The notes beneath the pieces were generated by a model. The model did no database searches and had not been told where the DNA came from. It saw only the letters and a program-made list of their open reading frames with translations. 64,000 bases of DNA from Argentina anserina (Eukaryota; Streptophyta; Magnoliopsida; Rosales; Rosaceae). Location: positions 1 to 64,000 of the forward strand of contig NW_026089432.1 in NCBI RefSeq assembly GCF_933775445.1. Direction: 5' to 3'. Below, in pieces: positions 34,080 through 47,833 of this stretch; the stretch's first letter is position 1; every line of letters starts with the position of its first letter. The translations under genes were made by a program, and so were the position numbers.

Positions 34080-37000
34080 CATCGTTTGCGTATCTTTACT
34101 ATTCCAATTGTGTATCTTTTCATTTCTCGTTTGAGTATTTTTCTGTAAGGCTTCTGATGCGAGTTTCTATTGTATTTGAGAGTTTTGCAAGTGTGGGAGT
34201 TTGTTTCTTTCAAACTGAGTATCTTTACATCGTTTGCGTATCTTTACTATTCCAATTGTGTATCTTTACATCGTTTGCGTATCTTTACTATTCTAATTGT
34301 GTATCTTTTCATTTCTCATTTGAGTATCTTTCTGTAAGGCTTCTGATGCGAGTTTCTATTGTATTTGAGAGTTTTGCAAGTGTGGGAGTGTGTTTCTTTC
34401 AAACTGAGTATCTTTACATCGTTTGCGTATCTTTACTATTCCAATTGTGTATCTTTACATCGTTTGCGTATCTTTACTATTGTAATTGTGTATCTTTTCA
34501 TTTCTCGTTTGAGTATCTTTCTGTAAGGCTTCTGATGCGAGTTTCTATTGTATTTGAGAGTTTTGCAAGTGTGGGAGTGTGTTTCCTTCAAACTGAGTAT
34601 CTTTACATTGTTTGCGTATCTTTACTATTCCAATTGTGTATCTTTTCATTTCTCGTTTGAGTATCTTTCTGTAAGGCTTTTTTATGCGAGTTTCTATTGT
34701 ATTTGAGAGTTTTGCAAGTGTGGGAGTGTGTCTCCTTCAAACTGAGTATCTTTACATCGTTTGCGTATCTTTACAATTCCAATTGTGTATCTTTTCATTT
34801 CTCGTTTGAGTATCTTTCTGTCAGGCTTTCTGATGCGAGTTTCTATTGAATTTGAGAGTTTTGCAAGTGTGGGAGTGTGTTTCTTTCAAACTGAGTATCT
34901 TTACATCGTTTGCGTATCTTTACTATTCCAATTGTGTATCTTTACATCGTTTGCGTATCTTTACTATTCCAATTGTGTATCTTTTCATTTCTCGTATGAG
35001 TATCTTTCTGTAAGGCTTCTGAAGCGAGTTTCTATTGTATTTGAAAGTTTTGCAAGTGTGGGAGTGTGTTTCATTCAAACTGAGTATCTTTACATCGTTT
35101 GCGTATCTTTACTATTCCAATTGTGTATCTTTACATCGTTTGCGTATCTTTACTATTCCAATTGTGTATCTTTTCATTTCTCGTTTGAGTATCTTTCTGT
35201 AAGGCTTTCTGATGCGAGTTTCTATTAAATTTGAGAGTTTTGCAAGTGTGGGAGTGTGTTTCTTTCAAACTGAGTATCTTTACATCGTTTGCGTATCTTT
35301 ACTATTCCAATTGTGTATCTTTTCGTTTCTCGTTTGAGTATCTTTCTGTAAGGCTTCTGATGCGAGTTTCTATTGTATTTGAGAGTTTTGCAAGTGTGGG
35401 AGTGTGTTTCCTTCAAACTGAGTATCTTTACATCGTTTGCGTATATTTACGATTCCAATTGTGTATCTTTTCATTTCTCGTTTGAGTATCTTTCTGTAAG
35501 GCTTTCTGATGCGAGTTTCTATTCAATTTGAGAGTTTTGCAAGTGTGGGAGTGTGTTTCTTTCAAACTGAGTATCTTTACATCGTTTGCGTATCTTTACT
35601 ATTCCAATTGTGTATCTTTTCATTTCTCGTTTGAGTATCTTTCTGTAAGGCTTTTTGATGCGAGTTTCTATTGTATTTGAGAGTTTTGCAAGTGTGGGAG
35701 TGTGTTTCCTTCAAACTGAGTATCTTTACATCGTTTGCGTATCTTTACAATTCCAATTGTGTATCTTTTCATTTCTCGTTTGAGTATCTTTCTGTCAGGC
35801 TTTCTGATGCGAGTTTCTATTGAATTTGAGAATTTTGCAAGTGTGGGAGTGTGTTTCTTTCAAACTGAGTATCTTTACATCGTTTGCGTATCTTTACTAT
35901 TCCAATTGTGTATCTTTACATCGTTTGCGTATCTTTACTATTCCAATTGTGTATCTTTTCATTTCTCGTTTGAGTATATGTTTGTAAGGCTTCTGATACG
36001 AGTTTCTATTGTATTTGAGAGTTTTCCAAGTGTGGGAGTGTTTTTCTTTCAAACTGAGTATCTTTACATCGTTTGCGTATCTTTACTGTTCCAATTGAGT
36101 ATCTTTACATCGTTTGCGTATCTTTACTATTCCAATTGTCTATCTTTACATCGTTTGCGTATCTTTACTATTCCAATTGTGTATCTTTTCATTTCTCGTT
36201 TGAGTATCTTTCTGTAAGACTTTCTGATGGGAGTTTCTATTGAATTTGAGAGTTTTGCAAGTGTGGGAGTGTGTTTCATTCAAAATGAGTATCTTTATAT
36301 CGTTTGCGTATCTTTACTATTCCAATTGTGTATCTTTACATCGTTTGCGTATCTTTACTATTCCAATTGTGTATCTTTTCATTTCTCGTTTGAGTATCTT
36401 TCTGTAAGGCTTCTGATGCGAGTTTCTATTGTATTTGAGAGTTTTGCAAGTGTGGGAGTGTGTTTCTTTCAAACTGAGTATCTTTACATCGTTTGCGTAT
36501 CTTTACTATTCCAATTGTGTATCTTTTCATCGTTTGCGTATCTTTACTATTCCAATTGTGTATCTTTTAATTTCTCGTTTGAGTATCTTTCTGTAAGGCT
36601 TTCGAATGCGAGTTTCTATTGAATTTGAGAGTTTTGCAAGTGTGGGAGTGTGTTTCTTTCAAACTGAGTATCTTTAAATCGTTTGCGTATCTTTACTATT
36701 CCAATTCTGTATCTTTACATCGTTTGCGTATCTTTACTATTCCAATTGTGTATCTTTTCATTTCTCGTATGAGTATCTTTCTGTAAGGCTTCTGAAGCGA
36801 GTTTCTATTGTATTTGAAAGTTTTGCAAGTGTGGGAGTGTGTTTCATTCAAACTGAGTATCTTTACATCGTTTGCGTATCTTTACTATTCCAATTGTGTA
36901 TCTTTACATCGTTTGCGTATATTTACTATTCCAATTGTGTATCTTTTCATTTCTCGTTTGAGTATCTTTCTGTAAGGCTTTCTGATGCGAGTTTCTATTG

Positions 37001-40000
37001 AATTTGAGAGTTTTGCAAGTGTGGGAGTGTGTTTCATTCAAACTGAGTATCTTTACATCGTTTGCGTATCTTTACTATTCCAATTGTGTATCTTTACATC
37101 GTTTGCGTATCTTTACTATTCCAATTGTGTATCTTTTCATTTCTCGTTTGAGTATTTTTCTGTAAGGCTTCTGATGCGAGTTTCTATTGTATTTGAGAGT
37201 TTTGCAAGTGTGGGAGTGTGTTTCTTTCAAACTGAGTATCTTTACATCGTTTGCGTATATTTACGATTCCAATTGTGTATCTTTTCATTTCTCGTTTGAG
37301 TATCTTTCTGTCAGGCTTTCTGATGCGAGTTTCTATTGAATTTGATAGTTTTGCAAGTGTGGGAGTGTGTTTCTTTCAAACTGAGTATCTTTACATCGTT
37401 TGCGTATCTTTACAATTCCAATTGTGTATCTTTTCATTTCTCGTTTGAGTATCTTTCTGTCAGGCTTTCTGATGCGAGTTTCTATTGAATTTGAGAGTTT
37501 TGCAAGTGTGGGAGTGTGTTTCTTTCAAACTGAGTATCTTTAAATCGTTTGCGTATCTTTACTATTCCAATTCTGTATCTTTACATCGTTTGCGTATCTT
37601 TACTATTCCAATTGTGTATCTTTTCATTTCTCGTTTGAGTATTTTTCTGTAAGGCTTCTGATGCGAGTTTCTATTGTATTTGAGAGTTTTGCAAGTGTGG
37701 GAGTTTGTTTCTTTCAAACTGAGTATCTTTACATCGTTTGCGTATCTTTACTATTCCAATTGTGTATCTTTACATCGTTTGCGTATCTTTACTATTCTAA
37801 TTGTGTATCTTTTCATTTCTCATTCGAGTATCTTTCTGTAAGGCTTCTGATGCGAGTTTCTATTGTATTTGAGAGTTTTGCAAGTGTGGGAGTGTGTTTC
37901 TTTCAAACTGAGTATCTTTACATCGTTTGCGTATCTTTACTATTCCAATTGTGTATCTTTACATCGTTTGCGTATCTTTACTATTGTAATTGTGTATCTT
38001 TTCATTTCTCGTTTGAGTATCTTTCTGTAAGGCTTCTGATGCGAGTTTCTATTGTATTTGAGAGTTTTGCAAGTGTGGGAGTGTGTTTCCTTCAAACTGA
38101 GTATCTTTACATTGTTTGCGTATCTTTACTATTCCAATTGTGTATCTTTTCATTTCTCGTTTGAGTATCTTTCTGTAAGGCTTTTTTATGCGAGTTTCTA
38201 TTGTATTTGAGAGTTTTGCAAGTGTGGGAGTGTGTCTCCTTCAAACTGAGTATCTTTACATCGTTTGCGTATCTTTACAATTCCAATTGTGTATCTTTTC
38301 ATTTCTCGTTTGAGTATCTTTCTGTCAGGCTTTCTGATGCGAGTTTCTATTGAATTTGAGAGTTTTGCAAGTGTGGGAGTGTGTTTCTTTCAAACTGAGT
38401 ATCTTTACATCGTTTGCGTATCTTTACTATTCCAATTGTGTATCTTTACATCGTTTGCGTATCTTTACTATTCCAATTGTGTATCTTTTCATTTCTCGTA
38501 TGAGTATCTTTCTGTAAGGCTTCTGAAGCGAGTTTCTATTGTATTTGAAAGTTTTGCAAGTGTGGGAGTGTGTTTCATTCAAACTGAGTATCTTTACATC
38601 GTTTGCGTATCTTTACTATTCCAATTGTGTATCTTTACATCGTTTGCGTATCTTTACTATTCCAATTGTGTATCTTTTCATTTCTCGTTTGAGTATCTTT
38701 CTGTAAGGCTTTCTGATGCGAGTTTCTATTAAATTTGAGAGTTTTGCAAGTGTGGGAGTGTGTTTCTTTCAAACTGAGTATCTTTACATCGTTTGCGTAT
38801 CTTTACTATTCCAATTGTGTATCTTTTCGTTTCTCGTTTGAGTATCTTTCTGTAAGGCTTCTGATGCGAGTTTCTATTGTATTTGAGAGTTTTGCAAGTG
38901 TGGGAGTGTGTTTCCTTCAAACTGAGTATCTTTACATCGTTTGCGTATATTTACGATTCCAATTGTGTATCTTTTCATTTCTCGTTTGAGTATCTTTCTG
39001 TAAGGCTTTCTGATGCGAGTTTCTATTCAATTTGAGAGTTTTGCAAGTGTGGGAGTGTGTTTCTTTCAAACTGAGTATCTTTACATCGTTTGCGTATCTT
39101 TACTATTCCAATTGTGTATCTTTTCATTTCTCGTTTGAGTATCTTTCTGTAAGGCTTTTTGATGCGAGTTTCTATTGTATTTGAGAGTTTTGCAAGTGTG
39201 GGAGTGTGTTTCCTTCAAACTGAGTATCTTTACATCGTTTGCGTATCTTTACAATTCCAATTGTGTATCTTTTCATTTCTCGTTTGAGTATCTTTCTGTC
39301 AGGCTTTCTGATGCGAGTTTCTATTGAATTTGAGAATTTTGCAAGTGTGGGAGTGTGTTTCTTTCAAACTGAGTATCTTTACATCGTTTGCGTATCTTTA
39401 CTATTCCAATTGTGTATCTTTACATCGTTTGCGTATCTTTACTATTCCAATTGTGTATCTTTTCATTTCTCGTTTGAGTATATGTTTGTAAGGCTTCTGA
39501 TACGAGTTTCTATTGTATTTGAGAGTTTTCCAAGTGTGGGAGTGTTTTTCTTTCAAACTGAGTATCTTTACATCGTTTGCGTATCTTTACTGTTCCAATT
39601 GAGTATCTTTACATCGTTTGCGTATCTTTACTATTCCAATTGTCTATCTTTACATCGTTTGCGTATCTTTACTATTCCAATTGTGTATCTTTTCATTTCT
39701 CGTTTGAGTATCTTTCTGTAAGACTTTCTGATGGGAGTTTCTATTGAATTTGAGAGTTTTGCAAGTGTGGGAGTGTGTTTCATTCAAAATGAGTATCTTT
39801 ACATCGTTTGCGTATCTTTACTATTCCAATTGTGTATCTTTACATCGTTTGCGTATCTTTACTATTCCAATTGTGTATCTTTTCATTTCTCGTTTGAGTA
39901 TCTTTCTGTAAGGCTTCTGATGCGAGTTTCTATTGTATTTGAGAGTTTTGCAAGTGTGGGAGTGTGTTTCTTTCAAACTGAGTATCTTTACATCGTTTGC

Positions 40001-41021
40001 GTATCTTTACTATTCCAATTGTGTATCTTTTCATCGTTTGCGTATCTTTACTATTCCAATTGTGTATCTTTTAATTTCTCGTTTGAGTATCTTTCTGTAA
40101 GGCTTTCGAATGCGAGTTTCTATTGAATTTGAGAGTTTTGCAAGTGTGGGAGTGTGTTTCTTTCAAACTGAGTATCTTTAAATCGTTTGCGTATCTTTAC
40201 TATTCCAATTCTGTATCTTTACATCGTTTGCGTATCTTTACTATTCCAATTGTGTATCTTTTCATTTCTCGTATGAGTATCTTTCTGTAAGGCTTCTGAA
40301 GCGAGTTTCTATTGTATTTGAAAGTTTTGCAAGTGTGGGAGTGTGTTTCATTCAAACTGAGTATCTTTACATCGTTTGCGTATCTTTACTATTCCAATTG
40401 TGTATCTTTACATCGTTTGCGTATATTTACTATTCCAATTGTGTATCTTTTCATTTCTCGTTTGAGTATCTTTCTGTAAGGCTTTCTGATGCGAGTTTCT
40501 ATTGAATTTGAGAGTTTTGCAAGTGTGGGAGTGTGTTTCATTCAAACTGAGTATCTTTACATCGTTTGCGTATCTTTACTATTCCAATTGTGTATCTTTA
40601 CATCGTTTGCGTATCTTTACTATTCCAATTGTGTATCTTTTCATTTCTCGTTTGAGTATTTTTCTGTAAGGCTTCTGATGCGAGTTTCTATTGTATTTGA
40701 GAGTTTTGCAAGTGTGGGAGTGTGTTTCTTTCAAACTGAGTATCTTTACATCGTTTGCGTATATTTACGATTCCAATTGTGTATCTTTTCATTTCTCGTT
40801 TGAGTATCTTTCTGTCAGGCTTTCTGATGCGAGTTTCTATTGAATTTGATAGTTTTGCAAGTGTGGGAGTGTGTTTCTTTCAAACTGAGTATCTTTACAT
40901 CGTTTGCGTATCTTTACAATTCCAATTGTGTATCTTTTCATTTCTCGTTTGAGTATCTTTCTGTCAGGCTTTCTGATGCGAGTTTCTATTGAATTTGAGA
41001 GTTTTGCAAGTGTGGGAGTGT
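34080..41021 (+). repeat. Higher-order repeat C: 3504 bp x 2
   Basis: Copy 1 is about 34080-37583 and copy 2 about 37584-41021, where the match ends slightly short of a full second unit. Shared markers at this spacing include GGCTTTTTTATGCG (about 34675/38179), GTGTCTCCTTC (about 34730/38234), TCTGAAGCGAG (about 35019/38523), GATACGAG (about 35997/39501) and TTCAAAATGAG (about 36281/39785). Private differences are CTCATTTGAG (near 34318) against CTCATTCGAG (near 37822), and TTTATATCG (near 36297) against TTTACATCG (near 39801). Confidence 0.86.
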
Positions 41022-43169
41022 GTATCTTTCAAACTGAGTATCTTTACATCGTTTGCGTATCTTTACAATTCCAATTGTGTATCTTTTCATTTCTCGTTTG
41101 AGTATCTTTCTGTCAGGCTTTCTGATGCGAGTTTCTATTGAATTTGAGAGTTTTGCAAGTGTGGGAGTGTGTTTCTTTCAAACTGAGTATCTTTAAATCG
41201 TTTGCGTATCTTTACTATTCCAATTCTGTATCTTTACATCGTTTGCGTATCTTTACTATTCCAATTGTGTATCTTTTCATTTCTCGTATGAGTATCTTTC
41301 TGTAAGGCTTCTGAAGCGAGTTTCTATTGTATTTGAAAGTTTTGCAAGTGTGGGAGTGTGTTTCATTCAAACTGAGTATCTTTACATCGTTTGCGTATCT
41401 TTACTATTCCAATTGTGTATCTTTACATCGTTTGCGTATATTTACTATTCCAATTGTGTATCTTTTCATTTCTCGTTTGAGTATCTTTCTGTAAGGCTTT
41501 CTGATGCGAGTTTCTATTGAATTTGAGAGTTTTGCAAGTGTGGGAGTGTGTTTCATTCAAACTGAGTATCTTTACATCGTTTGCGTATCTTTACTATTCC
41601 AATTGTGTATCTTTACATCGTTTGCGTATCTTTACTATTCCAATTGTGTATCTTTTCATTTCTCGTTTGAGTATTTTTCTGTAAGGCTTTCTGATGCGAG
41701 TTTCTATTGAATTTGATAGTTTTGCAAGTGTGGGAGTGTGTTTCTTTCAAACTGAGTATCTTTACATCGTTTGCGTATCTTTACAATTCCAATTGTGTAT
41801 CTTTTCATTTCTCGTTTGAGTATCTTTCTGTCAGGCTTTCTGATGCGAGTTTCTATTGAATTTGAGAGTTTTGCAAGTGTGGGAGTGTGTATCTTTCAAA
41901 CTGAGTATCTTTACATCATTTGCGTATCTTTACAATTCCAATTGTGTATCTTTTCATTTCTCGTTTGAGTATCTTTCTGTCAGGCTTTCTGATGCGAGTT
42001 TCTATTGAATTTGAGAGTTTTGCAAGTGTGGGAGTGTGTATCTTTCAAACTGAGTATCTTTACATCGTTTGCGTATCTTTACTATTCCAATTGTGTATCT
42101 TTACATCGTTTGCGTATCTTTACTATTCCAATTGTGTATCTTTTCATTTCTCGTTTGAGTATATGTTTGTAAGGCTTCTGATGCGAGTTTCTATTGTATT
42201 TGAGAGTTTTCCAAGTGTGGGAGTGTTTTTCTTTCAAACTGAGTATCTTTACATCGTTTGCGTATCTTTACTGTTCCAATTGAGTATCTTTACATCGTTT
42301 GCGTATCTTTACTATTCCAATTGTCTATCTTTACATCGTTTGCGTATCTTTACTATTCCAATTGTGTATCTTTTCATTTCTCGTTTGAGTATCTTTCTGT
42401 AAGACTTTCTGATGGGAGTTTCTATTGAATTTGAGAGTTTTGCAAGTGTGGGAGTGTGTTTCATTCAAACTGAGTATCTTTACATCGTTTGCGTATCTTT
42501 ACTATTCCAATTGTGTATCTTTACATCGTTTGCGTATCTTCACTATTCCAATTGTGTATCTTTTCATTTCTCGTTTGAGTATCTTTCTGTAAGGCTTCTG
42601 ATGCGAGTTTCTATTGTATTTGAGAGTTTTGCAAGTGTGGGAGTGTGTTTCTTTCAAACTGAGTATCTTTACATCGTTTGCGTATCTTTACTATTCCAAT
42701 TGTGTATCTTTTCATCGTTTGCGTATCTTTACTATTCCAATTGTGTATCTTTTAATTTCTCGTTTGAGTATCTTTCTGTAAGGCTTTCGAATGCGAGTTT
42801 CTATTGAATTTGAGAGTTTTGCAAGTGTGGGAGTGTGTTTCTTTCAAACTGAGTATCTTTAAATCGTTTGCGTATCTTTACTATTCCAATTCTGTATCTT
42901 TACATCGTTTGCGTATCTTTACTATTCCAATTGTGTATCTTTTCATTTCTCGTATGAGTATCTTTCTGTAAGGCTTCTGAAGCGAGTTTCTATTGTATTT
43001 GAAAGTTTTGCAAGTGTGGGAGTGTGTTTCATTCAAACTGAGTATCTTTACATCGTTTGCGTATCTTTACTATTCCAATTGTGTATCTTTACATCGTTTG
43101 CGTATATTTACTATTCCAATTGTGTATCTTTTCATTTCTCGTTTGAGTATCTTTCTGTAAGGCTTTCTG

Positions 43170-46100
43170 ATGCGAGTTTCTATTGAATTTGAGAGTTTTG
43201 CAAGTGTGGGAGTGTGTTTCATTCAAACTGAGTATCTTTACATCGTTTGCGTATCTTTACTATTCCAATTGTGTATCTTTACATCGTTTGCGTATCTTTA
43301 CTATTCCAATTGTGTATCTTTTCATTTCTCGTTTGAGTATTTTTCTGTAAGGCTTCTGATGCGAGTTTCTATTGTATTTGAGAGTTTTGCAAGTGTGGGA
43401 GTGTGTTTCTTTCAAACTGAGTATCTTTACATCGTTTGCGTATCTTTACTATTCCAATTGTGTATCTTTACATCGTTTGCGTATCTTTACTATTCTAATT
43501 ATGTATCTTTTCATTTCTCGTTTGAGTATCTTTCTGTAAGGCTTCTGATGCGAGTTTCTATTGTATTTGAGAGTTTTGCAAGTGTGGGAGTGTGTTTCTT
43601 TCAAACTGAGTATCTTTACATCGTTTGCGTATCTTTACTATTCCAATTGTGTATCTTTACATCGTTTGCGTATCTTTACTATTCTAATTGTGTATCTTTT
43701 CATTTCTCGTTTGAGTATCTTTCTGTAAGGCTTCTGATGCGAGTTTCTATTGTATTTGAGAGTTTTGCAAGTGTGGGAGTGTGTTTCTTTCAAACTAAGT
43801 ATCTTTACATCGTTTGCGTATCTTTACTATTCCAATTGTGTATCTTTTCATTTCTCGTTTGAGTATCTTTCTGTAAGGCTTTCTGATGCGAGTTTCTATT
43901 GAATTTGAGAGTTTTGCAAGTGTGGGAGTGTGTTTCTTTCAAACTGTGTATCTTTACATCGTTTGCGTATCTTTACTATTCCAATTGTGTATCTTTTCAT
44001 TTCTCGTTTGAGTATCTTTCTGTAAGGCTTCTGATGCGTGTTTCTATTGTATTGGAGAGTTTTGCAAGTGTGGGAGTGTGTTTCTTTCAAACTGAGTATC
44101 TTTACATCGTTTGCGTATCTTTATTATTCCAATTGTGTATCTTTTCATTTCTCGTTTGAGTATCTTTCTGTAAGGCTTTCTGATGCGAGTTTCTATTGAA
44201 TTTGAGAGTTTTGCAAGTGTGAGAGTGTGTTTCTTTCAAACTGAGTATCTTTACATCGTTTGCGTATCTTTACAATTCCAATTGTGTATCTTTTCATTTC
44301 TCGTTTGAGTATCTTTCTGTCAGGCTTTCTAATGCGAGTTTCTATTGAATTTGAGAGTTTTGCAAGTGTGGGAGTGTGTTTCTTTCAAACTGAGTATCTT
44401 TACATCGTTTGCGTATCTTTACTATTCCAATTTTGTATCTTTACATCGTTTGCGTATCTTTACTATTCCAATTGTGTATCTTTTCATTTCTCGTTTGAGT
44501 ATATGTTTGTAAGGCTTCTGATGCGAGTTTCTATTGTATTTGAGAGTTTTCCAAGTGTGGGAGTGTTTTTCTTTCAAACTGAGTATCTTTACATCGTTTG
44601 CGTATCTTTACTGTTCCAATTGAGTATCTTTACATCGTTTGCGTATCTTTACTATTCCAATTGTCTATCTTTACATCGTTTGCGTATCTTTACAATTGCA
44701 ATTGTGTATCTTTTCATTTCTCGTTTGAGTATCTTTCTGTAAGGCTTTCTGATGCGAGTGTCTATTGAATTTGAGAGTTTTGCAAGTGTGGGAGTGTGTT
44801 TCTTTCAAACTGTGTATCTTTACATCGTTTGCGTATCTTTACTATTCCAATTGTGTATCTTTTCATTTCTCGTTTGAGTATCTTTCTGTAAGGCTTCTGA
44901 TGCGTGTTTCTATTGTATTTGAGAGTTTTGCAAGTGTGGGAGTGTGTTTCTTTCAAACTGAGTATCTTTACATCGTTTGCGTATCTTTATTATTCCAATT
45001 GTGTATCTTTTCATTTCTCGTATGAGTATCTTTCTGTAAGGCTTCTGAAGCGAGTTTCTATTGTATTTGAAAGTTTTGCAAGTGTGGGAGTGTGTTTCAT
45101 TCAAACTGAGTATCTTTACATCGTTTGCGTATCTTTACTATTCCAATTGTGTATCTTTACATCGTTTGCGTATATTTACTATTCCAATTGTGTATCTTTT
45201 CATTTCTCGTTTGAGTATCTTTCTGTAAGGCTTTCTGATGCGAGTTTCTATTGAATTTGAGAGTTTTGCAAGTGTGGGACTGTGTTTCATTCAAACTGAG
45301 TATCTTTACATCGTTTGCGTATCTTTACTATTCAAATTGTGTATCTTTACATCGTTTGCGTATCTTTACTATTCCAATTGTGTATCTTTTCGTTTCTCGT
45401 TTGAGTATTTTTCTGTAAGGCTTCTGATGCGAGTTTCTATTGTATTTGAGAGTTTTGCAAGTGTGGGAGTGTGTTTCTTTCAAACTGTGTATCTTTACAT
45501 CGTTTGCGTATCTTTACTATTCCAATTGTGTATCTTTACATCGTTTGCGTATCTTTACTATTCTAATTATGTATCTTTTCATTTCTCGTTTGAGTATCTT
45601 TCTGTAAGGCTTCTGATGCGAGTTTCTATTGTATTTGAGAGTTTTGCAAGTGTGGGAGTGTGTTTCTTTCAAACTGAGTATCTTTACATCGTTTGCGTAT
45701 CTTTACTATTCCAATTGTGTATCTTTACATCGTTTGCGTATCTTTACTATTCTAATTGTGTATCTTTTCATTTCTCGTTTAAGTATCTTTCTGTAAGGCT
45801 TCTGATGCGAGTTTCTATTGTATTTGAGAGTTTTGCAAGTGTGGGAGTGTGTTTCTTTCAAACTGAGTATCTTTACATCGTTTGCGTATCTTTACTATTC
45901 CAATTGTGTATCTTTTCATTTCTCGTTTGAGTATCTTTCTGTAAGGCTTTCTGATGCGAGTTTCTATTGAATTTGAGAGTTTTGCAAGTGTGGGAGTGTG
46001 TTTCTTTCAAACTGTGTATCTTTACATCGTTTGCGTATCTTTACTATTCCAATTGTGTATCTTTTCATTTCTCGTTTGAGTATCTTTCTGTAAGGCTTCT

Positions 46101-46548
46101 GATGCGTGTTTCTATTGTATTGGAGAGTTTTGCAAGTGTGGGAGTGTGTTTCTTTCAAACTGAGTATCTTTACATCGTTTGCGTATCTTTATTATTCCAA
46201 TTGTGTATCTTTTCATTTCTCGTTTGAGTATCTTTCTGTAAGGCTTTCTGATGCGAGTTTCTATTGAATTTGAGAGTTTTGCAAGTGTGGGAGTGTGTTT
46301 CTTTCAAACTGAGTATCTTTACATCGTTTGCGTATCTTTACAATTCCAATTGTGTATCTTTTCATTTCTCGTTTGAGTATCTTTCTGTCAGGCTTTCTGA
46401 TGCGAGTTTCTATTGAATTTGAGAGTTTTACAAGTGTGGGAGTGTGTTTCTTTCAAACTGAGTATCTTTACATCGTTTGCGTATCTTTACTATTCCAATT
46501 GTGTATCTTTACATCGTTTGCGTATCTTTACTATTCCAATTGTGTATC
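43170..46548 (+). repeat. Offset duplication of 2068 bp (43170-44480 and 45238-46548)
   Basis: About 1.3 kb starting at 43170 recurs 2068 bp downstream at 45238. Shared markers include CTAATTATG (about 43499/45567), GATGCGTGTTTC with TATTGGAGAG (about 44036-44055/46104-46123) and TTTATTATTCC (about 44121/46189). The match ends near 44480/46548, where the second copy has an extra 41-bp cassette and lacks the GTATATGTTTG block. The segment between the two copies is made of other array blocks, so this is a partial or eroded higher-order repeat. Confidence 0.75.
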
Positions 46549-47833
46549 TTTACATCGTTTGCGTATATTTACTATTCCAATTGTGTATCTTTTCATTTCT
46601 CGTTTGAGTATCTTTCTGTAAGGCTTTCTGATGCGAGTTTCTATTGAATTTGAGAGTTTTGCAAGTGTGGGAGTGTGTTTCATTCAAACTGAGTATCTTT
46701 ACATCGTTTGCGTATCTTTACTATTCCAATTGTGTATCTTTACATCGTTTGCGTATCTTTACTATTCCAATTGTGTATCTTTTCATTTCTCGTTTGAGTA
46801 TTTTTCTGTAAGGCTTCTGATGCGAGTTTCTATTGTATTTGAGAGTTTTGCAAGTGTGGGAGTGTGTTTCTTTCAAACTGAGTATCTTTACATCGTTTGC
46901 GTATCTTTACTATTCCAATTGTGTATCTTTACATCGTTTGCGTATCTTTACTATTCTAATTATGTATCTTTTCATTTCTCGTTTGAGTATCTTTCTGTAA
47001 GGCTTCTGATGCGAGTTTCTATTGTATTTGAGAGTTTTGCAAGTGTGGGAGTGTGTTTCTTTCAAACTGAGTATCTTTACATCGTTTGCGTATCTTTACT
47101 ATTCCAATTGTGTATCTTTACATCGTTTGCGTATCTTTACTATTCTAATTGTGTATCTTTTCATTTCTCGTTTGAGTATCTTTCTGTAAGGCTTCTGATG
47201 CGAGTTTCTATTGTATTTGAGAGTTTTGCAAGTGTGGGAGTGTGTTTCTTTCAAACTGAGTATCTTTACATCGTTTGCGTATCTTTACTATTCCAATTGT
47301 GTATCTTTTCATTTCTCGTTTGAGTATCTTTCTGTAAGGCTTTCTGATGCGAGTTTCTATTGAATTTGAGAGTTTTGCAAGTGTAGGAGTGTGTTTCTTT
47401 CAAACTGTGTATCTTTACATCGTTTGCGTATCTTTACTATTCCAATTGTGTATCTTTTCATTTCTCGTTTAAGTATCTTTCTGTAAGGCTTCTGATGCGA
47501 GTTTCTATTGTATTTGAGAGTTTTGCAAGTGTGGGAGTGTGTTTCTTTCAAACTGAGTATCTTTACATCGTTTGCGTATCTTTACTATTCCAATTGTGTA
47601 TCTTTACATCGTTTGCGTATCTTTACTATTCCAATTGTGTATCTTTTCATTTCTCGTTTGAGTATCTTTCTGTCAGGCTTTCTGATGCGAGTTTCTATTG
47701 AATTTGAGAGTTTTGCAAGTGTGGGAGTGTGTATCTTTCAAACTGAGTATCTTTACATCGTTTGCGTATCTTTACAATTCCAATTGTGTATCTTTTCATT
47801 TCTCGTTTGAGTATCTTTCTGTCAGGCTTTCTG

